From JAVBLW01 sp031553215 (GTDB lineage Bacteria; Bacillota_I; Bacilli_A; Acholeplasmatales; Anaeroplasmataceae), in the NCBI GenBank assembly GCA_031553215.1, contig JAVBLW010000014.1:1-60446 (forward strand): a stretch of DNA of 60,446 nucleotides, written 5' to 3'. The first letter of the stretch is position 1. Each line of letters begins with the position of its first letter. A program made the position numbers and the translations under genes. The notes under the pieces were generated by a model that was given only the letters and a program-made list of their open reading frames with translations, did not search any database and was not told where the DNA came from. Shown here piece after piece: positions 8,681-16,838 of this stretch.

Positions 8681-9088
8681 ATGAAATTATGTAAAAAAAC
8701 TTTTGGTATGTTTGCCCTAATATTTATGGCATTACTTACTCTTGTATCATGTGGTGATGTAGATTTCCCAAAAGAAGGAGACTATACTTACTCTAGTTCA
8801 TCTATAAGTGGTGATTTAGATTCTTTTTCAAAAGCTATTTTATTAGAGATGCTTGATAGTCAATACGAAGGTTGTATTCTTCGTGTAGAAGGTAAATTTA
8901 TCTCTATGTTTGTAGATGGTGAATGGGAAGAAGCAACAGAGTTTAAAGTATCTGGTAAGAAAATCGTTCCTGTTTCTGATGAAGAAATGGAAGAAGGTAT
9001 GGACGCTTACTTAACAACTAGCGGTTCAAAAGTTATTATGGTTATGTCTATGGAAGGAATAACTGTAAAATTAACATTCACAAAGTAA
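8681..9088 (+). CDS. small lipoprotein, paralogue of the next gene
   Basis: 135 residues. The N-terminus MKLCKKTFGMFALIF is a lipoprotein signal peptide ending in the lipobox LVSC, so the protein should be anchored outside the membrane. The rest contains one copy of a domain of about 110 residues: a DGDYTYSS-like start, a segment with FKVSGKKIVPVSDEE, then alternating Ile/Val strands ending ITVKLTFTK. I recognise no family. ATG 8681 is preferred to the GTG at 8663 because the GTG lies within the GAGAGGAAGAGG ribosome-binding region. It has its own promoter and terminator. Confidence 0.8.
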   Translation: MKLCKKTFGMFALIFMALLTLVSCGDVDFPKEGDYTYSSSSISGDLDSFSKAILLEMLDSQYEGCILRVEGKFISMFVDGEWEEATEFKVSGKKIVPVSDEEMEEGMDAYLTTSGSKVIMVMSMEGITVKLTFTK

Positions 9089-9104
9089 TCAAATTAATGA
9101 AAAT

Positions 9105-9136
9105 AAAAAATGTCAGACAAATTGCTGACATTTTTT
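9105..9136 (+). terminator. intrinsic terminator between the two lipoprotein genes
   Basis: An 11-bp stem AAAAATGTCAG / CTGACATTTTT with an 8-base loop and a T-run. Confidence 0.9.
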
Positions 9137-9216
9137 ATTTCTTCTTCTCATCTTAAAATCTACTATAAAATTCATTTATCCTGTTCAATAATCAATTATA
9201 CAAAATTTGTGGTATG

Positions 9217-9245
9217 TTGACAATTTTCCCAAAATATCCTAATAT
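9217..9245 (+). promoter_or_regulatory. strong sigma-A promoter of the second lipoprotein gene
   Basis: TTGACA (9217-9222), a 17-base spacer, then TAATAT (9240-9245), about 35 bases before the start codon. Confidence 0.8.
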
Positions 9246-9282
9246 ATAGGTAATTAGCTTACTATAAGAGAGGAAGAGGAAA

Positions 9283-10062
9283 ATGAAATTATGTAAAAAA
9301 GTATTTGCTATGTTTATCTTAGTATTTATGGCATTACTTACTCTTGTATCCTGTGGTGATAATAGCATCTATGATACACCTAACGATGGTATATATTCAT
9401 TCACAACCATGTCAATAACTGGTGATGAAGAAATCAAATCAATGCTAGACAGCACATTGAATATCATCTTTGAAAGGTCATCACTTAAAATAGAAGGCAC
9501 CATTCTATCTTTTGGATATAATGGTAATTTTGATGAAGCATACGAATTTAAAATGTCCCGTTCTAAAATGATACCAGTTGATGAGGATAAAGCTGCAGAA
9601 ATGAAAGCCAATGGGAATGAAATGACTGTTAGTGGAAATAGAATCATTCTTTCTATGGAGGATTTGAATATCTTTGTTAAAGTAGAATTCACCAAACAAG
9701 ATGATGAATCATCAAACAATGATGCTCCGGCACCTAGTGATGGCGATTATCTATTCAAAAGTGGTTCTGTATCAGGTGCAGGTGCACTAACGGCAATATT
9801 AGAAGATCAAATCAACATCATATATATAGATTCTTTATTTAGAGTAGATGGGAATATGATGTCTATACGCCAATATGATAGTTGGAACTACCCATGCGAA
9901 TACAAAATGGTTGGTACTACGATGATCCCTACTGATGCTGAAGAAGCCTCTGCTCTGTCTAAAGATGGTGTAAGTATAACTGCTAGCGATTCAACAATCA
10001 CTATTACTATTTCTACAGATGGATTAATTATAGAATTAACATATATTAAACAAGATATTTAG
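9283..10062 (+). CDS. lipoprotein with two copies of the same domain
   Basis: 259 residues. The signal peptide and lipobox (MKLCKKVFAMFILVF...LVSC) are nearly identical to those of the gene at 8681, and the RBS region GAGAGGAAGAGGAAAATG is the same. After the lipid-anchored Cys there are two tandem copies of the neighbour's domain. Residues about 33-138 contain YEFKMSRSKMIPVDEDKA; residues about 150-257 contain CEYKMVGTTMIPTDAEEA. Both end in a short (V/I)xLTxxK-like strand. The pair looks like gene duplication followed by an internal domain duplication. Function is unknown; extracytoplasmic location is inferred from the lipobox. Confidence 0.82.
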   Translation: MKLCKKVFAMFILVFMALLTLVSCGDNSIYDTPNDGIYSFTTMSITGDEEIKSMLDSTLNIIFERSSLKIEGTILSFGYNGNFDEAYEFKMSRSKMIPVDEDKAAEMKANGNEMTVSGNRIILSMEDLNIFVKVEFTKQDDESSNNDAPAPSDGDYLFKSGSVSGAGALTAILEDQINIIYIDSLFRVDGNMMSIRQYDSWNYPCEYKMVGTTMIPTDAEEASALSKDGVSITASDSTITITISTDGLIIELTYIKQDI

Positions 10063-10072
10063 TTGGAACATA

Positions 10073-10106
10073 TAAAAAATGGGCATATCAATGATATGCT
10101 CATTTT
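10073..10106. terminator. bidirectional terminator, lipoprotein gene / serS
   Basis: A-run, then ATGGGCATATCA, a short loop, TGATATGCTCAT and a T-run. It sits between convergent genes and can serve both strands. Confidence 0.8.
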
Positions 10107-10108
10107 TA

Positions 10109-11386
10109 TTATTTAATTGTTTCTAAACCACCCATATATGGTCTTAATACTTTTGGTACGTTAATGCTTCCATCTTCATTTAAATGATTTTCAAGTAAAG
10201 CTATTAGCATTCTAGGTGGAGCTACTACTGTATTATTTAAGGTATGTGCAAAATAATTTTGTTTTTCACCTTTTATTCTAATACCAAGACGTCTTGCTTG
10301 TGCATCTCCTAAATTTGAACAGCTTCCTACTTCAAAATACTTTTGTTGACGTGGTGACCATGCTTCAACATCAATACTTTTTACCTTAAGGTCAGCTAAA
10401 TCTCCACTACAACATTCTAATGTTCTAACAGGAATTTCCATACTTACAAATAAATCTACTGTGTGTTGCCATAATTTATCAAACCAAGCCTTTGAGTCTT
10501 CTGGTTCACATACAACAATCATTTCTTGTTTTTCAAATTGATGAATACGGTAAATTCCTCTTTCTTCTATACCATGTGCACCTTTTTCTTTTCTAAAGCA
10601 AGGTGAATATGATGTTAATGTATATGGCAATTTAGATTTATCATTAATTGTATCAATAAATTTACCAATCATAGAATGTTCACTTGTACCTATAAGGTAT
10701 AAGTCTTCACCTTCAATTTTGTACATCATGGCTTCCATTTCAGTAAAACTCATAACACCAGTTACAACATTACTTCTAATCATAAATGGAGGTATACAAT
10801 AAGTAAATCCTCTATCAATCATAAAATCACGAGCATAATTTAGGACTGCACTATGAAGTCTTGCAATATTCCCCATTAAATAATAGAATCCACTACCAGC
10901 TACTTTTCTAGCTCCATCTAAATCTATTCCGTTTACTTTTTCAATAATATCTAAATGATATGGAACCTCAAATGGTTTTAATTTAGGTTCTAAATATCTT
11001 TTTACTTCAACATTTTCACTATCATCTTTACCAACAGGTACACTATCATCAATAATATTAGGAATAACCATCATTTTATTTTTTAGATTTTCTTCTAATA
11101 CAACTAATTCACTTTCAATTTCAGTAATACGAACATTAATTTCAGAAACTCTAGCTTTTAAAGCATTTGCTTCATCAATTTTCTTTTCACGCATTAAAGC
11201 ACCAATTGAATTACTACTATTATTTCTTTCAGCACGTAAAGTTTCAACTTCAGCTTTATTAGCTCTAACATTCTTATCTAATTCTATGATTTCATCCACA
11301 AGAACTAGCTTGTGATCTTGAAATTTCTTTTTTATATTCTCTTTTACTTTTTCTACATTTTCTCTAACAAATTTAATATCTAACAT
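10109..11386 (-). CDS. serS: seryl-tRNA synthetase
   Basis: 425 residues, the normal class II SerRS length. The N-terminal long coiled-coil arm (about 25-105, with alternating Glu/Lys/Leu) binds the tRNA. The catalytic core follows with the motif 2 region SYSPCFRKEKGAHG and FEKQEM, and motif 3 in the C-terminal NTVVAPPRMLIALLENH segment. It charges tRNA-Ser. ATG 11386 (MLDIKFVREN) has TAAGGAGTG upstream; the longer frame to 11422 would read into the T-box terminator and is rejected. Expression should depend on uncharged tRNA-Ser through the T-box leader. Confidence 0.97.
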   Translation of the reverse strand: MLDIKFVRENVEKVKENIKKKFQDHKLVLVDEIIELDKNVRANKAEVETLRAERNNSSNSIGALMREKKIDEANALKARVSEINVRITEIESELVVLEENLKNKMMVIPNIIDDSVPVGKDDSENVEVKRYLEPKLKPFEVPYHLDIIEKVNGIDLDGARKVAGSGFYYLMGNIARLHSAVLNYARDFMIDRGFTYCIPPFMIRSNVVTGVMSFTEMEAMMYKIEGEDLYLIGTSEHSMIGKFIDTINDKSKLPYTLTSYSPCFRKEKGAHGIEERGIYRIHQFEKQEMIVVCEPEDSKAWFDKLWQHTVDLFVSMEIPVRTLECCSGDLADLKVKSIDVEAWSPRQQKYFEVGSCSNLGDAQARRLGIRIKGEKQNYFAHTLNNTVVAPPRMLIALLENHLNEDGSINVPKVLRPYMGGLETIK

Positions 11387-11605
11387 AAAAACACTCCTTA
11401 TAAAATAAAAAAAAACACCCATTAGTTTAAGGACGAGATAACCCGTGGTGCCACCTTAATTCTAGTAAAAACTAGCTCTTTAACCTTTAATGCAGGCATA
11501 CATTTACCTCAAAAGTAGATTCATTCGTTTTATATAATCTATTCACACCAAACATAGACTCTCTTAATATAATTAAAACAAATTACTATTCTTTATCAAC
11601 GGTAT
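11387..11605 (-). promoter_or_regulatory. T-box riboswitch leader of serS
   Basis: The minus-strand leader contains the T-box core GGTGGCACCACGGG at about 11440-11453, which pairs with the tRNA acceptor end. A stem I region with AAGAGAGT and GGTGTGAA is near 11540-11565. It ends in TAATGGGTG and a long T-run just before the RBS. A UCU serine codon at 11519-11517, followed by A, is a candidate specifier, in keeping with serS downstream. The codon assignment needs a fold prediction. Uncharged tRNA-Ser should stabilise the antiterminator. Confidence 0.9.
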
Positions 11606-11611
11606 AATAAT

Positions 11612-11639
11612 ATTATATCCTTTTTCTATCTTTTGTCAA
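11612..11639 (-). promoter_or_regulatory. sigma-A promoter of the serS T-box transcript
   Basis: TTGACA (11639-11634), a 16-base spacer, TATAAT (11617-11612). Confidence 0.75.
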
Positions 11640-11676
11640 TTTCTTATATTAATACAAAACATTTTATATAAAATAT

Positions 11677-11726
11677 CAAAAACCCCAAAGGTAGACTAAT
11701 TAAAATTAGAAAACCGAAGGGGTTCT
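11677..11726 (-). terminator. terminator after the BspA-like gene
   Basis: Outer stem AACCCC / GGGGTT with an inner CTAATT / AATTAG stem, then TTTTTG on the minus strand. Confidence 0.75.
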
Positions 11727-11794
11727 TAACATCAATAAAAACTATACTCTAATAATCAAATCAGAGAATAAAAAATTTAGAATTCTATATTTTA

Positions 11795-14700
11795 TTATTT
11801 TGCATCCCAAACTACTGGACAATCATCATAATTCCATGATGTGTTCCACCCTGCTGGCATTGATTTATGTTGGGTGTAGATAGTTAGATCAAAGCATGAA
11901 AAGAAGGCCCACCTTCCTATACTTATCACACTACTTGGGATTGTTATACTTACTAGATTTTCACAATTAAAGAAAGCATAACTTTCTATACTTATAACGC
12001 TATCCGGGATTATTATATCAGTTAGGCTACTACAGTATGAGAAGGCTCTTTCACCTATATTTGTTACACTATCTGGGATTATTATATTTGTTAGATTGCT
12101 ACAATTATAGAAAACATAACTTTCTATAATTGTAACACTACTTGATATTGTTATATCGGCTAAACTACTGCAACTAGAGAACGTCCTTGCCCCAATACTT
12201 GTTACACTGTTTGGAATTATTATACTTGTTAGGCTACTACATCCAGAAAAAGCTTTTTCTCCTATAGTTATTACCCCCTCTAATATTGTTATATTTATTA
12301 GACTATTACAATTCTCGAAAGCAGAATCTCCTATACTTATCACACTACTTGGGATTGTTATACTTGTTAGGTTACTACATCCAAAGAAAGCAGTATCTCC
12401 GATACTTCTTACATCTATATCATTTATTGTTGAGGGTATATTTACTATTGTCGATATTCCTATATAGTTTACTATTATAATTTCATTATCAATAATTCGG
12501 TACTGTAAACCTTCATATTCTTTTATTGAATCGGGCATAATACCCCAATAAATTTGATTAGAGGAATTCCATGATGTAATCCAACCCTTTGGCTTTGATT
12601 GGTGTTCGGTGTAAATGCTTAAGTTACTACATCCAGAAAAGACCCATTCTCCTATACTCGTTACACTGCTTGGTATCGTTATGCTTGTTAAATTACTACA
12701 AAAAGCAAAGGCACCTTCTTCTATACTTGTTACACTATTTGGTATGGCTATGCTTGTTAAATTACTACAATTATAGAAGGCATATTCTCCTATCTTTGTT
12801 ATTCCTTCTAGCATTATTATACTTGTCAAATTACTACATTCATAAAAAGCAAAATTTTCTATACCTGTTAATCCTCCCAATGTTATTATACCCGTTAGAT
12901 TACTACACTCATAAAAGGCAGACTTTCCTACTTTTGTTACAGTACCCGATATTGTGATATTTATTAGATTACTACACTTATAAAAGGCATATTCCCCTAT
13001 CCTTATTATATTAGTTTGTATTGTGATACTTGTTAGATCATTACACTTATAAAAAGCAAAATTTTCTATACCTGTCACATCCATACCATTTATTTTTGCT
13101 GGTATATTTACTATTGTTGATATTCCTATGTACTCCATTATTACAATTTCATCATTAACAACTGCGTATCTTAATCCATTATATTCAACTATATCATCAA
13201 ATGTCATACCCCAATGTACTGGTCGATTATCATAATTCCATGTGTATATCCAACCCGTTGGTTTTAATAAATGTTCAGTATAGATTATTAACTTAGCACA
13301 TTTATAAAAAACAGAATCTCCCATAATTAATACACTGCTTGGTATCGTTATATTTGTTAGGCTATTACAACCATAAAAGGCAAAATTTTCTATATTTGTT
13401 ACACTATCTGGGATTATTACGCTTATTAATTCATTACAATTTGAAAATAAACAATACCTTATTATTGTTAATCCTTTTGGTAATACAATACTCATTAGGC
13501 TGCTACAACTAAAAAAAGCATATTCCCCTATATTTGTTACACTATCTGGGATTTCTATATTTATTAGGTTGATGCAATTAGCGAAGGCATATTCTCCTAT
13601 ATTTATTACACTACTTGGTACTATTATACTTATTAGATTACTACAATTAACGAAGGCTGAATCTCCTATACTTGTTACATCTATGCCATTTATTTTTGAT
13701 GGTATATTCAACGTCGTTTCTATTCCTATATACCTTATTATTGAGATTTCATTATTAAGAATCATATATTTCAATCCATTATACTCGTTTACATCATCAA
13801 ATATCATGTCCCAATATACTTCTCGATTAGACGGATTCCATGATGTGTCCCAGCTTATTGGTTTTGATTCATGTTGCGTGTAAATTGTTAGGGTCAAACA
13901 ATAATAGAAAGCATATTTTCCTATAATTTCTACACTATTTGGGATGGTGATGGTTGTTAAATTACTACATCCAGAGAAGGCATATTCTCCTATAATTTCT
14001 ACACTATTCGGTATGGTTATACCTGTTAATTTAATACAACCATAAAGGGCATATTCTCCTATAATTTCTACACTATTCGGTATGGTTATACTTGTTAAAT
14101 TATCACAATTATAGAAAGTATAACCGGCTATAATTGTTATTCCATCTGGTATTATAATGCTTGTTAAACTATAACACTTTTCAAAAGCATATTTTCCTAT
14201 ACTTGTTACACTATTCGGTATTGCTACACTGGCTAGACTACGGCAATTAGAGAAGGCATATTCACCCATACTTCTCAAACAATCCGACATTGTTATAGTT
14301 GTTAGTTTAGTACAATTAACAAAAGCATATTTCTCTATATTTGTTACACTATTCGGGATGGTTATACTTAGTAAATTATCACAATCAGCAAAAGCTCTTT
14401 CTCCTATACTTGTTACATCTATACCATTTATTTTTGTTGGTATATCAACTGTTGATGCTGTACCAATATATTTTATTATTGTAATTTCATTATCAACAAT
14501 ATAACATAATAAATCTTCATATTCTTTTAGGTATTTTTGGTTGATACCCCAATACACTGGTCGATCATTATAATTCCACGACTCATCCCAATCGATCGGT
14601 TTTATTTTACTTTCTGAATAAATTGTTAAATTGAAGCAATGATAGAAAGCCTTCTCTTTTATACTTTTTACAATAATCGGTATCATTATCCTTTTTAGAT

Positions 14701-16258
14701 TGTCACAATTTTTGAAAGCATATTCTCCTATAGTTGTTACATCAATATCATTTATTTTTGTTGGTATACTTGCTATCTCTTCCGTACCCACATACCTTAC
14801 GATTATAATTTCGTTATTTGCAATAATATACTGTAAATTATTATAATTATCAATTACATCAGAAGTTGTCCCCCAACATACTGGTCGGTTATCTGGATTC
14901 CAAGAATAATTCCATCCAGATGGTTTTAATTGATAATGAGTATATATTGTTAAATTGTCACAATCATTAAAGGCATAATTATCTATACTTGTTATCGATA
15001 ATGGTAATATTATGTAATTTAAACTAAGACACCAATCAAATGCATTTTTTCCTATACTTGTTATAGAGTCTGGTAAAGTTATAGAACTCATACTATAATA
15101 TTGAGAAAAACCAAAATCAGCTATACCCGTCACTAGTTTACCATTATAATATTTAGGAATAACAACTTCAATAACACCACTCAGCGTTCCTTTATCAACT
15201 ACATATGTGTCATTTACTAATGTAAAATTCAATCCAGGTGTAAAATAACTATCAGCCCATCTTGCATATAACACTGTATTTTCTTTTTTATCCCAAGCTT
15301 TTACACTACTCATATCAGTGTCATAATACTGAACTCCACCTGATATTGAATCATAGTATCCAGTAAATGTATATCCTTCTTTTGTTGGTGCTGTTGCTTT
15401 TGGCATACTTGAATTATAAGTTACCTTAATACTTTCAGTACCATTTTCTCCACCTTGTTTATCAAATGTTATGGTATATTCTATAACCTCCCACCTTGCA
15501 TATAACGTTGTATTTGTTTCTTTATCCCATTCTTTTTCACTATTCATATCTGCATCATAATACTTAGCACCACCTGATACCGAGTCATAGTACCCAGTAA
15601 ATGTATATCCTTCTTTTGTTGGTGCCGTTGCTGTTGGCATAGCATTTCCATATATAGCAGAAACAGATTCTGATCCACCTATTCCGTTTTGTTTATCAAA
15701 GGTAATTGTATAATTACTTATTTGCCAATGCGCATATAAAATAATGTTTGATGCTATATCGTAATTCTTTCCACTTGTCATATCAGCATTATAATATTTA
15801 TTTCCTCCTGATAGTGCATCATAATATCCTATGAAAATATGATCCTCTTTTTCAGGAGCATCAGCATCAGGAAGTATCTCGTCATATTTAACACTTACAC
15901 TATCACTACCATTTCCCCCACCTTGTTTATCAAATGTTATAGTATACGCATTGGCATCCCATAGTGCATACAAATTAATATCCTTGTTAATTGTTTGAGA
16001 AAATTCAAATTTATTACTTGTTTCATTATTATCTATAGACCAAAATCTAAAAGTATACCCATTTTTAAATGGAGCAGCAGGCTCTTCTATTGATTTCCCA
16101 GATTCAACTTCAATGCTTTGAATTTCATTTCCACCGTTACTATCGAACTTTACCGTGAATTTATTAGTTGTTTCGCCACACCCACTTAATCCTATTAAAG
16201 ATGTAAAAAATAATACACCAAAAAATATCTTTTTTTTAATAATTAATAATTTTTTCAT
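11795..16258 (-). CDS. giant BspA-like leucine-rich-repeat lipoprotein with InlB-type repeats
   Basis: 1487 residues. A lipoprotein signal ends at the lipobox LSGC near residue 27. Residues about 30-340 hold four InlB/Listeria-Bacteroides repeats (KEGYTFTGYYD..., LYARW). The rest is BspA/LRR_5-type repeats of about 23 residues (LTSITIPNSVTSIGEYAF). They are grouped into blocks, each closed by an SWN...(R)PVYWG segment and reopened by a strand-rich linker ending INGIDVTSIG, about six blocks in all. No LPXTG or other C-terminal anchor is seen. BspA proteins mediate adhesion to host matrix or other bacteria. ATG 16258 is preferred because CGGAGGG precedes it. Confidence 0.93.
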   Translation of the reverse strand: MKKLLIIKKKIFFGVLFFTSLIGLSGCGETTNKFTVKFDSNGGNEIQSIEVESGKSIEEPAAPFKNGYTFRFWSIDNNETSNKFEFSQTINKDINLYALWDANAYTITFDKQGGGNGSDSVSVKYDEILPDADAPEKEDHIFIGYYDALSGGNKYYNADMTSGKNYDIASNIILYAHWQISNYTITFDKQNGIGGSESVSAIYGNAMPTATAPTKEGYTFTGYYDSVSGGAKYYDADMNSEKEWDKETNTTLYARWEVIEYTITFDKQGGENGTESIKVTYNSSMPKATAPTKEGYTFTGYYDSISGGVQYYDTDMSSVKAWDKKENTVLYARWADSYFTPGLNFTLVNDTYVVDKGTLSGVIEVVIPKYYNGKLVTGIADFGFSQYYSMSSITLPDSITSIGKNAFDWCLSLNYIILPLSITSIDNYAFNDCDNLTIYTHYQLKPSGWNYSWNPDNRPVCWGTTSDVIDNYNNLQYIIANNEIIIVRYVGTEEIASIPTKINDIDVTTIGEYAFKNCDNLKRIMIPIIVKSIKEKAFYHCFNLTIYSESKIKPIDWDESWNYNDRPVYWGINQKYLKEYEDLLCYIVDNEITIIKYIGTASTVDIPTKINGIDVTSIGERAFADCDNLLSITIPNSVTNIEKYAFVNCTKLTTITMSDCLRSMGEYAFSNCRSLASVAIPNSVTSIGKYAFEKCYSLTSIIIPDGITIIAGYTFYNCDNLTSITIPNSVEIIGEYALYGCIKLTGITIPNSVEIIGEYAFSGCSNLTTITIPNSVEIIGKYAFYYCLTLTIYTQHESKPISWDTSWNPSNREVYWDMIFDDVNEYNGLKYMILNNEISIIRYIGIETTLNIPSKINGIDVTSIGDSAFVNCSNLISIIVPSSVINIGEYAFANCINLINIEIPDSVTNIGEYAFFSCSSLMSIVLPKGLTIIRYCLFSNCNELISVIIPDSVTNIENFAFYGCNSLTNITIPSSVLIMGDSVFYKCAKLIIYTEHLLKPTGWIYTWNYDNRPVHWGMTFDDIVEYNGLRYAVVNDEIVIMEYIGISTIVNIPAKINGMDVTGIENFAFYKCNDLTSITIQTNIIRIGEYAFYKCSNLINITISGTVTKVGKSAFYECSNLTGIITLGGLTGIENFAFYECSNLTSIIMLEGITKIGEYAFYNCSNLTSIAIPNSVTSIEEGAFAFCSNLTSITIPSSVTSIGEWVFSGCSNLSIYTEHQSKPKGWITSWNSSNQIYWGIMPDSIKEYEGLQYRIIDNEIIIVNYIGISTIVNIPSTINDIDVRSIGDTAFFGCSNLTSITIPSSVISIGDSAFENCNSLINITILEGVITIGEKAFSGCSSLTSIIIPNSVTSIGARTFSSCSSLADITISSSVTIIESYVFYNCSNLTNIIIPDSVTNIGERAFSYCSSLTDIIIPDSVISIESYAFFNCENLVSITIPSSVISIGRWAFFSCFDLTIYTQHKSMPAGWNTSWNYDDCPVVWDAK

Positions 16259-16349
16259 ACTGTACCCTCCGAGCAATTCTTAAACATTGAAATAGGGCAG
16301 AAATTTATCTACCCACATAAAACTAAAAAACAAATATTAAGATAACTAC

Positions 16350-16388
16350 ATTATATCCGTTTTCCATATTTTGTCAATTTTTGTCGAA
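16350..16388 (-). promoter_or_regulatory. promoter of the BspA-like gene with an adjacent Spo0A-box-like site
   Basis: TTGACA (16377-16372), 16 bases, TATAAT (16355-16350). Immediately upstream of the -35, the plus strand reads TTTTGTCGAA (about 16378-16387), a full match to the Spo0A box in reverse orientation. A site there could let Spo0A control surface-adhesin expression. The promoter is clear; the regulator is inference. Confidence 0.6.
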
Positions 16389-16391
16389 AAC

Positions 16392-16422
16392 AAAAAAAGA
16401 ATCTAAAACATTTTAGATTCTA
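16392..16422 (-). terminator. terminator after the 16428-16658 gene
   Basis: The inverted repeat AGAATCTAAAA / TTTTAGATTCT with a 2-base loop is followed by seven T on the minus strand. Confidence 0.9.
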
Positions 16423-16427
16423 ATCTA

Positions 16428-16658
16428 TTATTTACTAATATGTCCTTTTCCAAAATTATTAAAAATATTTTGAACTTCTTCCTTATATTCGTCCTTTACT
16501 AAAGACATCATATCTAGGCATGACTTTTCATAGGCTTCTTTATTAAAAGCACCTTGTTGTTGTAACTTAAAATTTTCTAATAACACTACTTGCATTTTTT
16601 CTTGATCTATTGATCTACTCATCATAAAATCAAAAAATGGATTTTGCTCTCTATTCAT
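16428..16658 (-). CDS. hypothetical protein, 76 aa
   Basis: A small soluble, helical protein beginning MNREQNPFFDFMMSRS and ending FGKGHISK. ATG 16658 is chosen over the longer frame because GAGGTGAAAAT precedes it. No known domain and no membrane span. The N-terminal NPFFDFMM and evenly spaced charged residues suggest a small helical bundle. It is followed by a strong terminator and preceded, in the same direction, by a short open segment without a good start codon. Confidence 0.65.
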   Translation of the reverse strand: MNREQNPFFDFMMSRSIDQEKMQVVLLENFKLQQQGAFNKEAYEKSCLDMMSLVKDEYKEEVQNIFNNFGKGHISK

Positions 16659-16662
16659 ATTT

Positions 16663-16779
16663 TCACCTCTTTCCAATTATTGTTTCAATTTCTTTAACTT
16701 TTAACAAAATTAATTCCTTTAATAATTCTTTTGGCAAAGATTCATTAAGTTTTAACTGAAATCCTGAATTACATCGGAT
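16663..16779 (-). other. open coding-like segment without an ATG, directly upstream of the 76-aa gene
   Basis: Reading toward 16663 gives a codon-like stretch containing NESLPKELLKELILLKVK and ending IGKR-stop; the stop lies inside the RBS of the next gene. No ATG, GTG or TTG with a convincing RBS opens the whole segment; a TTG after AAAGGAATTAATT would give only about 14 codons. It may be the remnant of a longer gene or a short upstream ORF coupled to the next one. Confidence 0.25.
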
Positions 16780-16802
16780 ATATTTATTATATCATTTCTT
16801 GT

Positions 16803-16835
16803 AAAAATAATAAATCCTGGTCTAAACCAGGATTT
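16803..16835 (-). terminator. terminator after the UPF0210 gene
   Basis: A perfect 9-bp stem AAATCCTGG / CCAGGATTT with a 6-base loop and a T-rich tail on the minus strand. Confidence 0.85.
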
Positions 16836-16838
16836 GTA

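Noticed and set aside
9369..9719. Minus-strand ORFs inside the second lipoprotein gene
   Set aside because: No RBS, and the plus-strand gene has promoter, RBS, lipobox and terminator.
12286..12957. Leu/Tyr-rich plus-strand ORFs that resemble a repeat protein
   Set aside because: They are the complement of the BspA leucine-rich repeats; the repetition is inherited from that gene.
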